Part shown: positions 1-12,447 of the stretch, piece by piece
Layout: the number at the start of each line of letters is the position of its first letter
Numbering within the stretch: position 1 is the stretch's first letter
Assembly (NCBI RefSeq): GCF_003573695.1
Contig: NC_039359.1
Span: 186,890,813 to 186,954,812, forward strand
DNA: 64,000 nt
Origin: Papaver somniferum
Taxonomy: Eukaryota; Streptophyta; Magnoliopsida; Ranunculales; Papaveraceae
Reading direction: 5' to 3'
The notes under the pieces: model-generated
What the model was told of the DNA's origin: nothing
Seen by the model: the letters and a program-made list of their open reading frames with translations, nothing else
Databases searched by the model: none
Made by a program: the position numbers and the translations under genes

Positions 1-1083
1 CATCCCAAATCGACGGCAGCAACTCTCTGCATAACCACAACCTGACTTCTCGCTCAAATTCTTGCTCTAAAACTGAAACAATTGGTACCCAGTTTGCCGT
101 GCTCTTCTTAACTTCTGTATCGTGTTCTAGCCATTGGAAAGAACCCATCAGGGCCATGGCCCGCTTCCGGACCGCACCCATTAGACTTGTAGCAGTAACT
201 GGCTCAGTTGGGGTTGGCAAGAACTGTGTGGCTCAGGCTTTATGTCGAACAGGTTACAGGCACTGCAGAGCAAAGCCAGCTGTTAACTTCTTTCTCTTTG
301 TATCATTTTCCATTCCCTGCAAACACAATTTTAGCACAAACCCATTTATTCATAACTCTAAAACAATTCAGTACTCATTCAGTCTCATCATTCATCATCA
401 CAAACGACGGTACTAGGTTCAATTTCTCTCTGCAGCAATCTTTACCCAGAATAATGACAATGAAACCAATTTTTCCTTGTTTAGTCGTTGGTAACTCAAA
501 TCGAAGTTAAACCCACTCTTCCTGAACTTCTGTAATCTCTCAAATACCACTTCAATCTCCTTACTCGACCGAGATCATTGGCAGCAACTTGAGCTTCACT
601 GTCTTTCTGGTGTTAATTCTGCCCAACCATCTTACAGTTCGAGACACAGTTCCTTGTATTACTCTGCCTTTGTAAACTTGTGTTAACCCTTGGCAACGAG
701 CCATTGAACTTATGGCTAGCCGGCAGAAGAACGTGTTGCAGCAACAAGGGAGTGGAACCTTGGCAGAGAACTTGGTCATGAAACAGAATTGCTCGACTTA
801 ACTTTCAGCTGCTCGGTTATAAGACTGAGAGGGTGGTGGCCCTTAGCGAGAAACTGTCTGTCTATAATAACATCTTAATAAAGTGGCTACCCCATAACGA
901 GTTCAGGCCTTGTCTTCAGTAACTTATCCACTTTAGTTTAGGCACAGTAGAGATTTGTGTTCTTTCTATGCTTCGACTGTGCCAACACGCAAGGTCCCAA
1001 CTAGCAAATTTAGCCTCTTTTTGCCTTCTTTCTTGTTGCATGACTTAAAAACACCTACAAAATGTAAAAGAAGCGTAATATAT

Positions 1084-1681
1084 TGTTGGATAAATTATCT
1101 TCGTTACCGATTCTCCAATAATACAAGTCGTGTATTATCCACCGATCCGTTACAACTCTTTGTAACCATGGTTTTCACTTATGTATTACATCTTGTAATA
1201 CCAACAACAAAACAAGAAAGATAGAAAACGATAATCAATCACAAAACTTGAACAAACTTACTTGGTGTATTGAGGCGAGTAATCTCTTTGCTTAAGACAT
1301 TTGATGCCCCGTATATAATGCTGCTACAGATTTCGCGGCATATGTCTCTAACATTCAACAATACCTCGATATTTTTCGCAGCACTTCGATAAGACCGAAC
1401 AACGAACGCGAATGTATGTAGCACAAACTCTTCTTTAACTCTTGAAGACACATGCAAACTCTTAAATTTCTAGTACTAGTTTTATGTCTCTAAAAAAAAC
1501 ATACTTGCAATGGAGAATGAGTGGGGTTTATATAGGTTTAGAGGTGACTCTTGGAGAAGTCCTTTCATGAAGAGTCACAACCCTTAGTGGAGAGTCACAT
1601 CCCTTGGGATAAGACACTAATGTTGAAAAGACTCAAATGAGTTGACACACCTATTCATATTTCTATTCAAAAATTCCAACA
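1084..1681 (-). repeat. CP1 3' LTR
   Basis: 598-bp LTR, about 95% identical by eye to 5476-6073 (roughly 30 differences including small indels). It holds a minus-strand TATATAAA at 1527-1534. An apparent 72-codon minus-strand ORF (1239-1457) recurs in the other LTR and is not treated as a gene. Confidence 0.9.
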
Positions 1682-1701
1682 ATCCCCCACATTGAATAGA
1701 A
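1682..1701 (-). promoter_or_regulatory. CP1 polypurine tract
   Basis: On the minus strand a purine run with GTGGGGGAT directly abuts the LTR start TGTTGGA at 1681. Such a tract primes plus-strand DNA synthesis and marks the 3' end of the internal region, which fixes CP1 on the minus strand. Confidence 0.7.
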
Positions 1702-4700
1702 TTTCATGCAAGTTTAATGCAGACACTAAAAAGAGTTTGTGCGCGGAACATCACTGCATCGGGAGAGATAGCTTTTGACTTTGAATCTTCCGTAATACGC
1801 GATGTCTTGAACCGCCCAACTTTATGATGTAAACCGATGGAATAGATATCACATAGTTTATTTTCTTACATATCCGGTTCTCGGTTGTGTTCATTTCGGC
1901 CCTGAACGATGTTTGTTTTTCATGAGTGTTCTAGATTAACTTAGCCTTATAGTTATCATAGAAGCGGCACCACTTCACACTCATATAGGTGATCTCCTAT
2001 TTGAAAGTATCCTGCCATACTTTTCTTAGTCAAACTAGGACATATGAATCATTAAGAGAAAATCTCAACCTCTCACTTGACAGGCAACACTGTTTCATCA
2101 TAGAAATGGGAAAGAGAGTAAACTATCACAGTGTTTCCGGTGAGTATAAATTTATAACTTGGTTGTCCCTTTTGAACCTAGATAACCATGAGATCTCCAA
2201 TCGCTAGGTTGAGTGTCCGCTATAAATACTACTCTATATAGGGTATCCCATTTCCCTTGATGACGCAATTATACACTCTCTAGAATTCGTATCATTTGCC
2301 GGCTTGATACAATTCACATACATTATTTCTTTTAAATGCGCGCATTCGATAGAAATTGCTTTATGGTGCTATATCAACGATTCATTTGTCAAAACACCAT
2401 AATATCTCAAACTATGTGTTTCTTCCAAAATAATTGTTTGGTCAGAACAATCTATTTCATATACTTTAGGCATGAGTATAGGTTCAAGGAAATTCCAAAG
2501 CTACACTTCTAATCCGAATTTGCGTCCAAAGCTACGGAATTCATAGTTGATCTCATTATCAACACTAATTTCCATGAACTGCATTTCTCCAACAACAAAC
2601 ACATAGTATCTCGTTGATTTGAAATCAACATTATCTGAGATTTATTCACGTACCTTTCAAGCATCTTGATACATCGCATAAAGAAAATTAACCTAAATAA
2701 TTTCTCTCATATAACTTGGATATTCAGTGGCCAGTGAGTTTCCCCGGAAACTCGATTATAAAATTTAACCGTACTATTCACATACACAGCGCCTTGTATG
2801 TATAAAGACCGACAATCTGACATCGAGTCTCAAGAACTATTCCTTGAATGACCATGCCATTGGATCTGTTATGGTGCTAGCAACCATTTCGAGACACTCC
2901 CATAGTCCCATGTATAAATGAATATACGAAGAGATATTCTATTTCTCGTTGGATGGATATAAGATATGTTGGTCCGAACAAACATAGGTACCCCCACCAT
3001 TCAAAGGTATACTAAAATAAAGAAATTCATTTCTTGGGCCGGTCTGAATTTTTCTAACTAACACCACTGTGCTATAAACTGGCCAAAGTGATTGACACCA
3101 AACCAAAGTCCGGATTTGATCCAAACTTCAATCTTGTATACCATGAACCGTCACTTTAGAATATTCAATAGAAATGTCGTGTACATTTGTCTCTTGTACT
3201 AGCAAATGCTTTCTGAGCATACCACATTTTTGACGAATTCATTATTATAACTACCTTGTTATATGACATACACGGTACACCCTCACAATTCTACGGTGGT
3301 TGAATTCATTTGGGGTACCATGAAAGCAACATAGACCTACGTAGTTTTAGTATCCATCTTTGAACAAGATACTGACAACCCTTGCGATAGTTATGCAGTC
3401 AGTATGCTTCCAAGAGAAATACGGTTTGCAATTTCCAAGTTGAAGAAGATGATTTCTTCACCGATCATGTATAGATTTCTTGGGGAACCAGATCATAGAT
3501 ATATATAATTCTTGTCTTGTCATGAAATTCTCAATCATTTTTTTTTTCTTTTTCAAAATGATTTACTGGTTTTCATTCCATGAAGACTAATGTATCTCTC
3601 CTAGGGAACTGTAACAAGTGACAAAGTCAGTTACAGAATATTTCACAATGATCTTGTTCTCCAACAGAATAGATCGCTCAACATGATCCTACGACCCACT
3701 GTTTTTTGTTCATCGTTGTCGTTCTCTAATAATTTAGAGTTTGAGACTGTTAAAGAGATCGTGCCTACATTTTTGAGCATGTGTGACGCACACCATCTCT
3801 ACAATAGCCCATCAATTAATTGGAACTTTTACTTTCCATTTATTTGATCTATCACTGATCACAAATTACCCCAAGATCTTCCCAGTTTCTTTGGCAGAAG
3901 TTTCATTCGGTAATGGCTATTAGAGACAGACTTTACGCATCTCAACCACATGTCCATGGAAAACGACACATCTATTCGTCCCGTTCAGAGAATGGAGACG
4001 GTTCACTGACAAAAGGGTTTAACCCTCCCGGTAAAAGATGCCTTTACACAAAGTCGAATGTGTAAATCAAAACTTAATGTGTTCATGTTTGAAATGAACT
4101 GACATATTAATTAGGCACCTTTTTCTCGGTGTTCTAGGTTCGCGTGGCATATCCAGATTTTGCATAATCCAAATGTGGTAGAACCAGTATCTCCACACCT
4201 CTACGATCATATGTGATTCACTATTCACTAATTGATTGTGATCACAAAGTAACAGAAACCTTAACACAAAGTCTCAACCCTAGATAATGCTAACCGTCAC
4301 CACCGTGATCAACAACACAAATTCAACTAAATCCAAAATTCCTTTGCCATGGGTCGTGAATCTTTAGTCATGAAACAAAAGAGTACTGATCACGTCCATG
4401 AATGGTTTCTTTTTATTTCATTTGAGCTCGCATCTTTTCGAACTTTAATTGGAATTCCTGGAATTTGTGTATCTATCATGTTGTGGGTTACAACTAGTAT
4501 CCTAATTTGAATCAACCAGTCATCAAACTTCGCTAGTTACCGGCTACTTAGAGCCAGGTATTCCCCAATCACATATCTGTTGTTGAAAAGACACATCTTT
4601 TCACTACAGTTGCGGTAATGTATTCCCAAAGTATGTACACAAATGGCTTTCTTGTCAAAACCTCAAGCCAGGAACACTTTGTGAAAGAACAATTCTCTGC

Positions 4701-5475
4701 GGCTCCGCACAAACTGAATTTGTGAAGAATCTACCTTTCATAAGAACCAACTACTATATATGGATTCAATCCATTGACCATTATATACGGGTGCCAGCAA
4801 CAATCAGAACGTTCATGACTGTCAAAAGAACGATTCCTCTAGAAACGATACCAAAGCGTTGATGAACTCTTTTTTTATCCAGTCATTGTACCGTCTATGG
4901 AAAAGGTTTTTCCACAGATACAAAATACCGTAAAGATAAAATTTCACAGTCCCACAATCATGAGTCTTTTGACGAAAAGACGCACCTGTCCGACTTCCGG
5001 TATACATGATCGACATTTACTGTAGGTTCTTAATATATTGTGACTGGTCACAGACTTGGTTTTCTAACTCTTATTCATGCCATCAAAACTTGATTTTCTT
5101 TTTTATGAAACCATAATTAAGAGCGATATCTGAACTCATGATTCTACGAAGACTTTGCCATTGCAATCAAAGTCTTGTGTCAGATATAGTTAATTAATGG
5201 ATTCCATATTAAAAGGATTTGATACCTTCACCACATTCCTCAATCAAGTTACGCAAGAGGGATCATAATTGCCTCTTGTTCACACGCATAATTTGATACA
5301 AATCTAATGTCTTGTATCCAAATACAATCAACCGTTGTTAATTGTTAGACAAACCGCTGTTGGGTGAATAATTTCTTTATAGCGGAAAGATTATATTTCC
5401 AACAGAGAAATTCATTTCCCAACATAACCAAATCGGTAATGATGATTAATCACAGAAAATCAAATCTCTTAAGAT
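1682..5475 (-). other. CP1 internal region, no coding sequence recognised
   Basis: 3.8 kb of AT-rich sequence without gag, protease, integrase, RT or RNase H motifs in any frame that I could recognise. The short ORFs (longest about 72 codons) show no domain signature. It may be a true LARD interior or a decayed coding region; a translated search of the whole segment would decide. Confidence 0.6.
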
Positions 5476-6073
5476 TGTTGGATATATAATCTTCGTTACC
5501 GATTCTCCAATAATACAACTCGTGTATTATCCACCGATCCGTTATAACTCTTTGTAACCATGGTTTTCACTTATGTATTACATCTTGTAATGCCAACAAC
5601 AAAACAAAAAAGATAGAAAACGATAATCAATCACAAAACTTAAACAAACTTACTTGGGTGTATTGAGGTGAGTAATCTCTTTGCTTAAGACATTTGATGT
5701 CCCGTATATAATGCTGTTACAGATTTCGCGGCATATGTCTGCAACATTCAACAATACCTCGATGTTTTTCGCAGCACTTCGATAACACGGAACAGCGAAC
5801 ACGAATGGATATAGCACAAACTCTTCTTTAACTCTTGAAGACACATGCAAACTCTTAAATTTCTAATACTAGTTTTATGACTCTAAAAAAACATACTTAC
5901 AATGGAGAATGAGTGGGGTTTATATAGGTTTAGAGGTGACTCTTGGAGAAGTCCTTTCATGAAGAGTTACGACCCTTAGTGGAGAGTCACATCCCTTGGG
6001 ATAAGACACTATGTTGAAAAGACTCAAGTGAGTTGACACACCTATTCATATTTCTATTCAAAAATTCCAACAT
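5476..6073 (-). repeat. CP1 5' LTR
   Basis: Promoter-side LTR of CP1 (element runs leftward). It starts TGTTGGA and ends TCCAACA on the plus strand and matches 1084-1681. Confidence 0.9.
5919..5926 (-). promoter_or_regulatory. TATA box in CP1 5' LTR
   Basis: TATATAAA on the minus strand, followed by ACCCCACTC. It is conserved at 1527-1534 in the other LTR. Its position within the LTR is what is expected of a U3/R promoter. Confidence 0.6.
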
Positions 6074-6151
6074 ATACAAAAATACAAGAGAAAATAGCTA
6101 AGAAAAGCGTAAGAAATTGATACTCAAACGATATATTTTAGGTACTTACCA

Positions 6152-6167
6152 AATTTCCCCACACTTA
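6152..6167 (-). promoter_or_regulatory. E1 polypurine tract
   Basis: The minus strand reads TAAGTGTGGGGAAATT directly before the LTR start TGGTAAG. The equivalent in E3 is at 60888-60903, before TGATAGACGC. It marks the 3' end of the E1 interior. Confidence 0.75.
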
Positions 6168-6932
6168 AAGCTAGTTTGGCATTGCTGTCAATTTTAGAAA
6201 AGTGCTTTTCTGTTGTGTTGTGCTGTGGAAATAAATCGGCATGACGTTTGGTAAATTATAATTTAAAAAGTACTGTGAAATTAACAAACTGTAAATTTTG
6301 TTTGGTAAACTTGTATTTTAAAGTGCTGGTGATGTAGTTAATAGCGAAAATAGACATATTTTAAAAATTAGTTTTAAATACTCTTTAATTATAATAAATT
6401 ATATTTTTAATTCTAATATATTTAATAAAATATAGGTAATACTTATTTTATTATTTTATTATCTAATAAAAAGTTATAATTATGTTTGCTTAGAAAAATA
6501 TTATTATATTGTAATTATTATTTATTATTTTAAAAAAAATAATAAACTAACCAAAAGTTAGAAATATAATGATAGTGAAGTGGTCAACTAATTAGAAAAA
6601 TAAAATGAATTTTGGTATTTAAATAAAAAATAGAGAAATAAAATAGAAGTTAGAAATATAATGTTAAGTGTACAATATTCAAGGGTAAAACTTGTCTTTA
6701 TAATAAAATAACAAGGTTAAAATAGAGAATCAATTAAATCAAAGTATGTAGGTCTACAACATCTGTTTTTCCATCTTTTAAAAGCTAGCGCTGAGTAGCT
6801 TTTAAAAGCAGGCCTAAAATGAAAGTGCTTCTCTCCAAAAGCACTTTGAAATTTTTTTACCAAACACAAGTTTTGGTAAAAGTTTGTTACAAAATGCTTT
6901 TGGTTGAAAAAAAAGCAATCCCAAACGGGGCT
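6168..6932. mobile_element. MITE, Tourist/PIF-Harbinger-like (765 bp)
   Basis: Terminal inverted repeats of about 20 bp begin AAGCTAGTTTGGCATTGCT on the left, and the right end read in reverse is AGCCCCGTTTGGGATTGCT. A TTA triplet flanks both sides (6165-6167 and 6933-6935), the target duplication typical of PIF/Harbinger MITEs. The interior is very AT-rich with subterminal AAAGTGCTTTT / AAAAGCACTTT inverted motifs. The related site at 60890-60915 in E3 lacks the insert. The 66-codon ORF at 6819-7019 spans the right end and is not a gene. A hAT origin is the alternative. Confidence 0.7.
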
Positions 6933-6935
6933 TTA

Positions 6936-8284
6936 ATCTTTGCTAGTCCTCGAGCAAACAAAACAAAACTAAAATACAACAACTCTGTATCGTCGAGGCT
7001 ACGGTTACTCTTAGCATGAATAACAAGTCTTTAAACCCTAGGTGTCCCTAGTGGACGAGTTATAGTCTCATGAAGGTTGACAAGAGGTGTACCTACAAAA
7101 CCCTTTACTCCAAATTCCAGCTACCTGTGAATAATCTATGAATGAATCCAAAATGACTACAGGAGGAGGTACCTTGATGCAAATCCAATTCATATATAAA
7201 CAAAGCTCTACTCAGAAAGTCGAACAAACCACAATACTCGGAATCTAACAAACCACAATCACACATGGATAGATTAAGAAGATGAATATAGAGGTAGATG
7301 TTTGCGAATATTGACTAAAGTGAATGGTGTTTCCCATATCTATCTGAAGGTCACTGCCAAGACGAAACTATGAATCCTAATGGATTGAGATACTGGTCCG
7401 AATACTAATATCAACTCAACTGGCATATACAAGGGAACCAGTGGTCGATAATCCTAATTCTAGATCAACTCGACTGGCAAATACAAGGGAACCAGCGGTC
7501 CATTTATTAATTGAATAATAATAATAACTTTTTTCACTTTTTTTTTTTGAATTGACAACATGAGTATATATGTTGGATCCAAGCGCATGCTTATTGTCAG
7601 CAGATTACATGGTAATTCCCGTGGATCCTCGTTTCACGCTTGTTTAGGCGACGGAGACAGGGAGAACACACACATATTGCTATCCAAGTGTCATTTTCTT
7701 TTCATTTTTTTTTTTCATTTTTCATTTTGTTATATAATCTGGTTGGTCTAATTGGTATGGTTTTTTTTTTAGTAACTCAATCACTCTATTTCATCATAGC
7801 AGTAATAACAATTCGATGTTAGTGACCCACCAAATCACTTAGAGAAACAAAAAATTGCAAAAATAAAAACAGAAGGTGATATGGTGACGATTCCGAGATA
7901 CGGTAACAACTATCATATATTTCTAATACCTGAGCTATGTCCTTTTAGTTAATGGGTTCCTCAACTCCTGCAACCAAAATGGTTCCGTTCATTGTTTAGT
8001 GTCATCCTGAAGGCACAAGTTTCTAGATTTTGAAGTTTATCATGTAATTTTTCTTCTTCTATTTTTAAACTAAACAAACTCTACAAATTACATAAACTGA
8101 TACCCCAACTCATAGTTATTTCTGAACAATAGAGGATAAACATTAAACAAGCTATTTAGTTGGCATATAATCCCGATTCAGCTAATATATAACTCATCGT
8201 CAAGAAAAAATTCCATCTACTTAGAAAGGCTAGTGTTTATTCTAAGTTGTTCAAAAATCTCTAAAAGTTGGAGTTTTTTATACG
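6936..8284 (-). other. E1 3' non-coding region
   Basis: The first part (6936-7560) is homologous to 60904-61560 of E3, and the last part (7864-8284) to 56150-56480 of E3, all in the same relation to the coding region. It contains long T tracts and no supported ORF. The 7560-7864 stretch has no counterpart in E3. Confidence 0.7.
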
Positions 8285-9881
8285 TCAATTTTTGTTCTTA
8301 TTATACCCTATCCCCACACTTAAATCAAACATTGTGCTCAATGTTTCAAACCACTGTAAAAAGAATAAGAGGAATACTTGAAAAAGACAAGGAAGTAAGA
8401 ATTGGAATTTTGCACCTGATTGACGCATACGAAAAACATTCAAAATAGACTCTCCATATATCAACAATCTGAAAATTTGAGGATCCACCCACAAAATAAT
8501 CTGCATATATAGCAAAAGCCTCACAAGAATATTAGCAAATGGTGGGAAAAATGAAACTATCATCCCACGAGAGTGACCCCCACACTTAGTCCTTTCTACA
8601 CTCGGAAGTGTATAAAAAACATAAGTGGAAGGCACTTCTATTGGTTTTTCTTCGCAAACCTGCATGGTATTAGACTCAAACACAAATGGTGGATGCTTGG
8701 AAGCAAGAAATTCGGAAAGAACTTTAGAAGCACATAATTCCAGCCCCAAATGAGGTATTTTCCTAAAAGGCGGGTTAAAAACTCTATGATTTGGGAGGAT
8801 CATCATTAGATAGAGATTCATGTAAAGGGTTAGACAAACCTTGCAAAACCTCATGCATTACGGGATCCTCGGTACTGCTGGTCACTTCCATTCTCACATC
8901 ACAAGTATCATCATTCTCACTCAAATTCTTGGCAAGACATTCATTGGTTTCTTACCAAGTCCTACTCATCGGAAAAGAAATCAGAATATTTCATAAGCAA
9001 ATTATCGTAATCCTTACGTTCTTCATTACAAGTTGACTTCTCATTCAAAGTATCGACTATCTCTAAATTTGGGGTATGGTGCACAAAGAAGTCATAATCA
9101 TCATCGCTCTCATATTCAACATAAGTCTCACCATCAATAACTGTAGTGTTTCTAGACTCAACTTCTTTCTTTTGAATAGGAGAATGATCATTATGATCAT
9201 GAGTTGAGCTAGTGACACCACAATTATCAATATTTTCCAAAGGTTCATCATCCTCGGAATCTTCTTCTTGGGGCTATTCTCCATTATCCACACGGCGGTT
9301 AACCTCCATATGTATGGCCCTAGAAATTGCTTGAAGAGTCTCTTCCATTGCTCCCTCTTCTTCCAACTGCTCATATTGTCTAAAGAGTTTCTTTATGTTA
9401 ACACGTTTTCCGTTACTAGTCACAATAGGTTATCTAGACCACGTCTCTTCCTTTTGAATGGGTGAAAGATCATAAGTACGATCCGGAACAGGTCTAAATA
9501 CACTATCATAGGTTTCACTGGGTACGAAACTCGACACGTCGGAAGTGGAGTTAATCTTGTTCCATGTACGTTGCAAATCCATGAATTCATAAGGCATTTG
9601 CAAGAAACTAGATTAGAACATACGAGAAGTATAACTATCCCCCATCCTTGTGATTTTCCACTTACATAACCACCAAAAGGTTGTTGCGATGTATGAGAAT
9701 AATCACAAGGTCTTGTGGAATAGTCATCATAACCAAAAGATTGGTTTTGATTGTATCCCACATATGGTTGGAAGCTATTGTAAGAGTGAGATTGAAAATC
9801 AGAATTATTACCATAGTATGCTTGGTCTTGTGAACCATATATGTTGTTCCCAAAAGGATACATCTTGAAAATTATGCACAC
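8285..9881 (-). pseudogene. E1 internal ORF, broken (acidic non-pol retroelement protein)
   Basis: Three minus-strand ORF pieces (9881-9420, 9240-8962, 8854-8285) together follow the broken ORF of E3. The start region is Tyr/Asn/Gln-rich (MYPFGNNIYGSQ, then FQPYVGYNQNQSFGYDDYS). The middle is acidic and holds SPIQKKE, matching SPIQKDED in E3. The last piece holds HLGLELCASKVL and DPQIFRLLIYG, matching HLGLDISASTIL and DPQLFRLLLYG in E3. Several frame changes and stops separate the pieces. Its place right after the primer site is that of gag, but no zinc knuckle or known gag domain is visible. It recurs in plant retroelements as an uncharacterised protein; its function is unknown. Confidence 0.7.
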
Positions 9882-10041
9882 AACTCGTTTAGAGACTTAC
9901 CTCTTCTTCCCAATTGTGCACACGCCATGATTTTTTTTGTACCTGAAAAATAAGCTTTTAAGCAAGAAAATTAATAAAAAGCTTGTAATGAAAACTAAAT
10001 GAAAAACAGAAAATTAAATAACAACTCAAACTACCGACTGC

Positions 10042-10059
10042 TCTCCAGCAACGTCGCCA
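10042..10059 (-). promoter_or_regulatory. E1 primer binding site (tRNA-Asp-like, degenerate)
   Basis: The minus strand reads TGGCGACGTTGCTGGAGA, starting five bases after the LTR end. It matches the site in E3 (TGGCGCCGTTGCCGGGGA), which is complementary to the 3' end of plant tRNA-Asp, at about 15 of 18 positions. Confidence 0.65.
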
Positions 10060-11270
10060 ATTTTGACGAGGTGTCGAACTCGCAAAAATAAATTCCCTAC
10101 TCTCTTACACTAACTAGTAGCACAATGACAAGCAGGTTCGTTCCTAAGGGAGAGTTGAGTCTAAAATTGTCAATTCAATTTCTGAATATTAATGCAAATA
10201 TGAGTATGAGAATGATCAAGGACTCTTTCTAAGCCACGAAACGTGAATTTTATCAATATAGCTATGTTTCTGCAATCACCCCTTACTAATAACCCTAGAA
10301 TATTTAGTACGCTCAAATGCTCCGTATATCTCCTAAGTTCACCGGACACGGAAGCGTTCGACTACCGGATTCTACTTGTCAAGTTTCCTAGAAGTACGTT
10401 CTCTAGGTGTGACTTAAACAAATGCATTAAATTCCGTGAGATAGGCTATTCCTAGTGACAAATACATAGGCTCGACTCATCTACTAGTGTCAATCTCTAC
10501 ACATGGATATTTAACAAAATCCCATCATCAATATCCACATATCGCTACTTGTATTAAGATTCTCTAGACAATTACGGGTCGAAGAGGTCTTAACTAGCGA
10601 TAGAATCACCAAACAACCATTCAATTTGCAACTTAAACGATTGAGAAATAATTCATATAATCACTATTAGCACAGTAGAGAATGAACAATAAAAAGACAG
10701 TTTGCAAGAAACAGGCAGATTAAATATCAATTGGATTTCATGTTTCAGACATCAAATCGTCCCTAATCAGGATGCAATTATCTACTGGAGTTCATGGTAT
10801 ACACAACAAAATATAATACTAAACAAGTAAACCAATCTAGCAAACCAACGCATCAGCAGGTGGAGTGAATGATGTATGGCCTGGTGGTGACTGTGGAGTT
10901 GTTATTGCTGCTGGGTTTGGTCGCGAACTCAGGACTGTGCAGTGCTCCGGTGGTGGCTGTATAGCTGCAGAAGGCCTGATACTGCAGTGTGCGATGGAAC
11001 TGGTGTTGTTTACAGTGAACTCCTCTTGCTGCGAACTGGTGGAGTGATGGTGGTATATGGATGCAAGGATGGTACTGGCAGTGAACTGGATATGCAGGTG
11101 GATATGAAAACAGATGGAGATGCAGGTGGAATGGGATATGCAGGTGGTTTATGCAGTGGCGTGAAGATGAAGCTGAACTGGTGGTTGAGAAGAGGAGCAG
11201 AGAGCTCCTCTCTGTTGGAGATGCAAAACAGGCGTGAAGGGGTATGGAATCTGTAGGTGTTTTCGACTAA

Positions 11271-11277
11271 TTTTATA
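11271..11277 (-). promoter_or_regulatory. TATA box in E1 5' LTR
   Basis: TATAAAA on the minus strand in GAGCTATAAAATTAG, about 1.55 kb from the LTR start, at a plausible U3/R boundary. Prediction by motif only. Confidence 0.4.
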
Positions 11278-12162
11278 GCTCTCAACCCCCTGCAGTTTCA
11301 AATCAGATTGAACCCAACTTATATTTCTTCGTAACTTCCAAAAGTACTAAACAGTCAGTCACCGTTCATCCCAAATCGACGGCAGCAACTCTCTGCATAA
11401 CCACAACCTGACTTCTCGCTCAAACTCTTGCTCTAAAACTAAAACAATTGGTACCCAGTTTGCCGTGCTCTTATTAACTTCTATATCGTGTTCTAGCCAT
11501 TGGAAAGAACCCATCAGGACCATGGCTCGCTGCCGAACTGCACCCATTAGACTTGTAGCAGTAACTGGCTCAGTTGGGGTTGGCAAGAACTTTGTGGCTC
11601 AGGCTTTATGTCGAACAGGTTACAGGCACTGCAGAGCAAAGCCAGCTGTTAACTTCTTTCTCTTTGTATCATTTTCCATTCCCCGCAAACACAATTTTAG
11701 CACAAACCCATTCATTCATAACTCTAAAACAGTTCAGTGCTCATTCAGTCTCATCATTCATCATCACAAACGACGGTACTAGGTTCAATTTCTCTCTGCA
11801 GCAATATTTACCCAGAACAATGACAATGAAACCAATTTTTCCTTGTTTAGTCGTTGGTTAATCAAATCGAAGTCAAACCCACTCTTCCTGAACTTCTGTA
11901 ATCTCTCAAATACCACTTCAATCTCCTTACTCGACCGAGATCATTGGCAGCAACTTGAGCTTCACTGTATTTCCGGTGTTAATTCTGCCCAACCTTCTTA
12001 CAGTTCGAGACACAGTTCCTTGTATTATTCTGCCTTTGTAAACTTGTGTTAACTCTTGGCAACGAGCCATTGAACTTATGGCTAGCCGGCAGAAGAACGT
12101 GTTGGAGCAACAAGGGAGTGGAACCTTGGGAGTGGAACCTTGGCAGAGAACTTGGTCATGAA

Positions 12163-12447
12163 GATCTTAACATAGTAGGAGATTAGTGCCGAGTCTTTCG
12201 TTGCATTACGTTGTGCTAGTTGGTGGCTTGCAAATAGTTTTTGTCTCAAGGAAGTGGTTAGATGAGTTGTTTCTTTGTTGATGTTTCTTATGTAACCTTG
12301 TCACGCTCTCTTTCTTTGAGTTTTTAATTTGTTAGTGTATTTTTCTTGGGGCTTTAAGCCATCCTTTGGTTGTAACTTCATACACACGGCTTGTGTGTTT
12401 TCAATATTATTAAGTTCGCCGATCAAAAAAGAAAAAAAAAAAAAAAA
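12163..12447 (+). mobile_element. 5'-truncated LINE (L1-type) 3' end with poly(A)
   Basis: A 285-bp insert is flanked by perfect 14-bp copies of AACTTGGTCATGAA (12149-12162 and 12448-12461). The uninterrupted sequence is in the other LTR at about 766-781. The insert ends in a run of A after GTTCGCCGATC, the usual 3' end of plant L1 LINEs. No ORF remains. A SINE is the alternative, but no pol III box is evident. Confidence 0.88.

Larger units (their letters stand above)
1084..6073 (-). mobile_element. CP1: small non-coding LTR retrotransposon, copia-like
   Basis: Two direct repeats of about 598 bp bound a 3.8 kb interior. The LTR ends form the 7-bp inverted repeat TGTTGGA/TCCAACA. Flanks are TATAT (1079-1083) and TATAC (6074-6078), a five-base target duplication with one mismatch. 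The same sequence in the other E1 LTR (near 12750) is the empty site, which confirms the insertion. A purine tract on the minus strand (GTGGGGGAT just before the LTR at 1681) sets the orientation and resembles plant copia elements. The interior has no ORF longer than about 66 codons, so this is a non-autonomous or decayed element. No tRNA primer site is obvious. Confidence 0.88.
1..6151 (-). repeat. E1 3' LTR (partial, split by CP1)
   Basis: The LTR is present as 1-1083 and 6074-6151, interrupted by CP1. It matches 11369-12827 of the 5' LTR, which shows the uninterrupted site. On the minus strand the LTR begins TGGTAAGTACC at 6151, directly after the polypurine tract. The rest of the LTR (equivalent to 10064-11368) lies left of the window. 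Short ORFs here match ORFs in the other LTR copy in the same frames and are not genes. Confidence 0.88.

Noticed and set aside
1239..1457. 72-codon ORF repeated at 5650-5850
   Set aside because: It is in both LTRs of CP1 and shows no domain; the duplication is explained by the LTRs.
6819..7019. 66-codon ORF
   Set aside because: It spans the right end of a MITE into E1 non-coding DNA, so it is chance.
10865..11285. Overlapping ORFs rich in Gly and Val on both strands
   Set aside because: Low-complexity GGTGGT-type sequence in the E1 LTR, with no domain and no support from the other LTR, which is outside the window.
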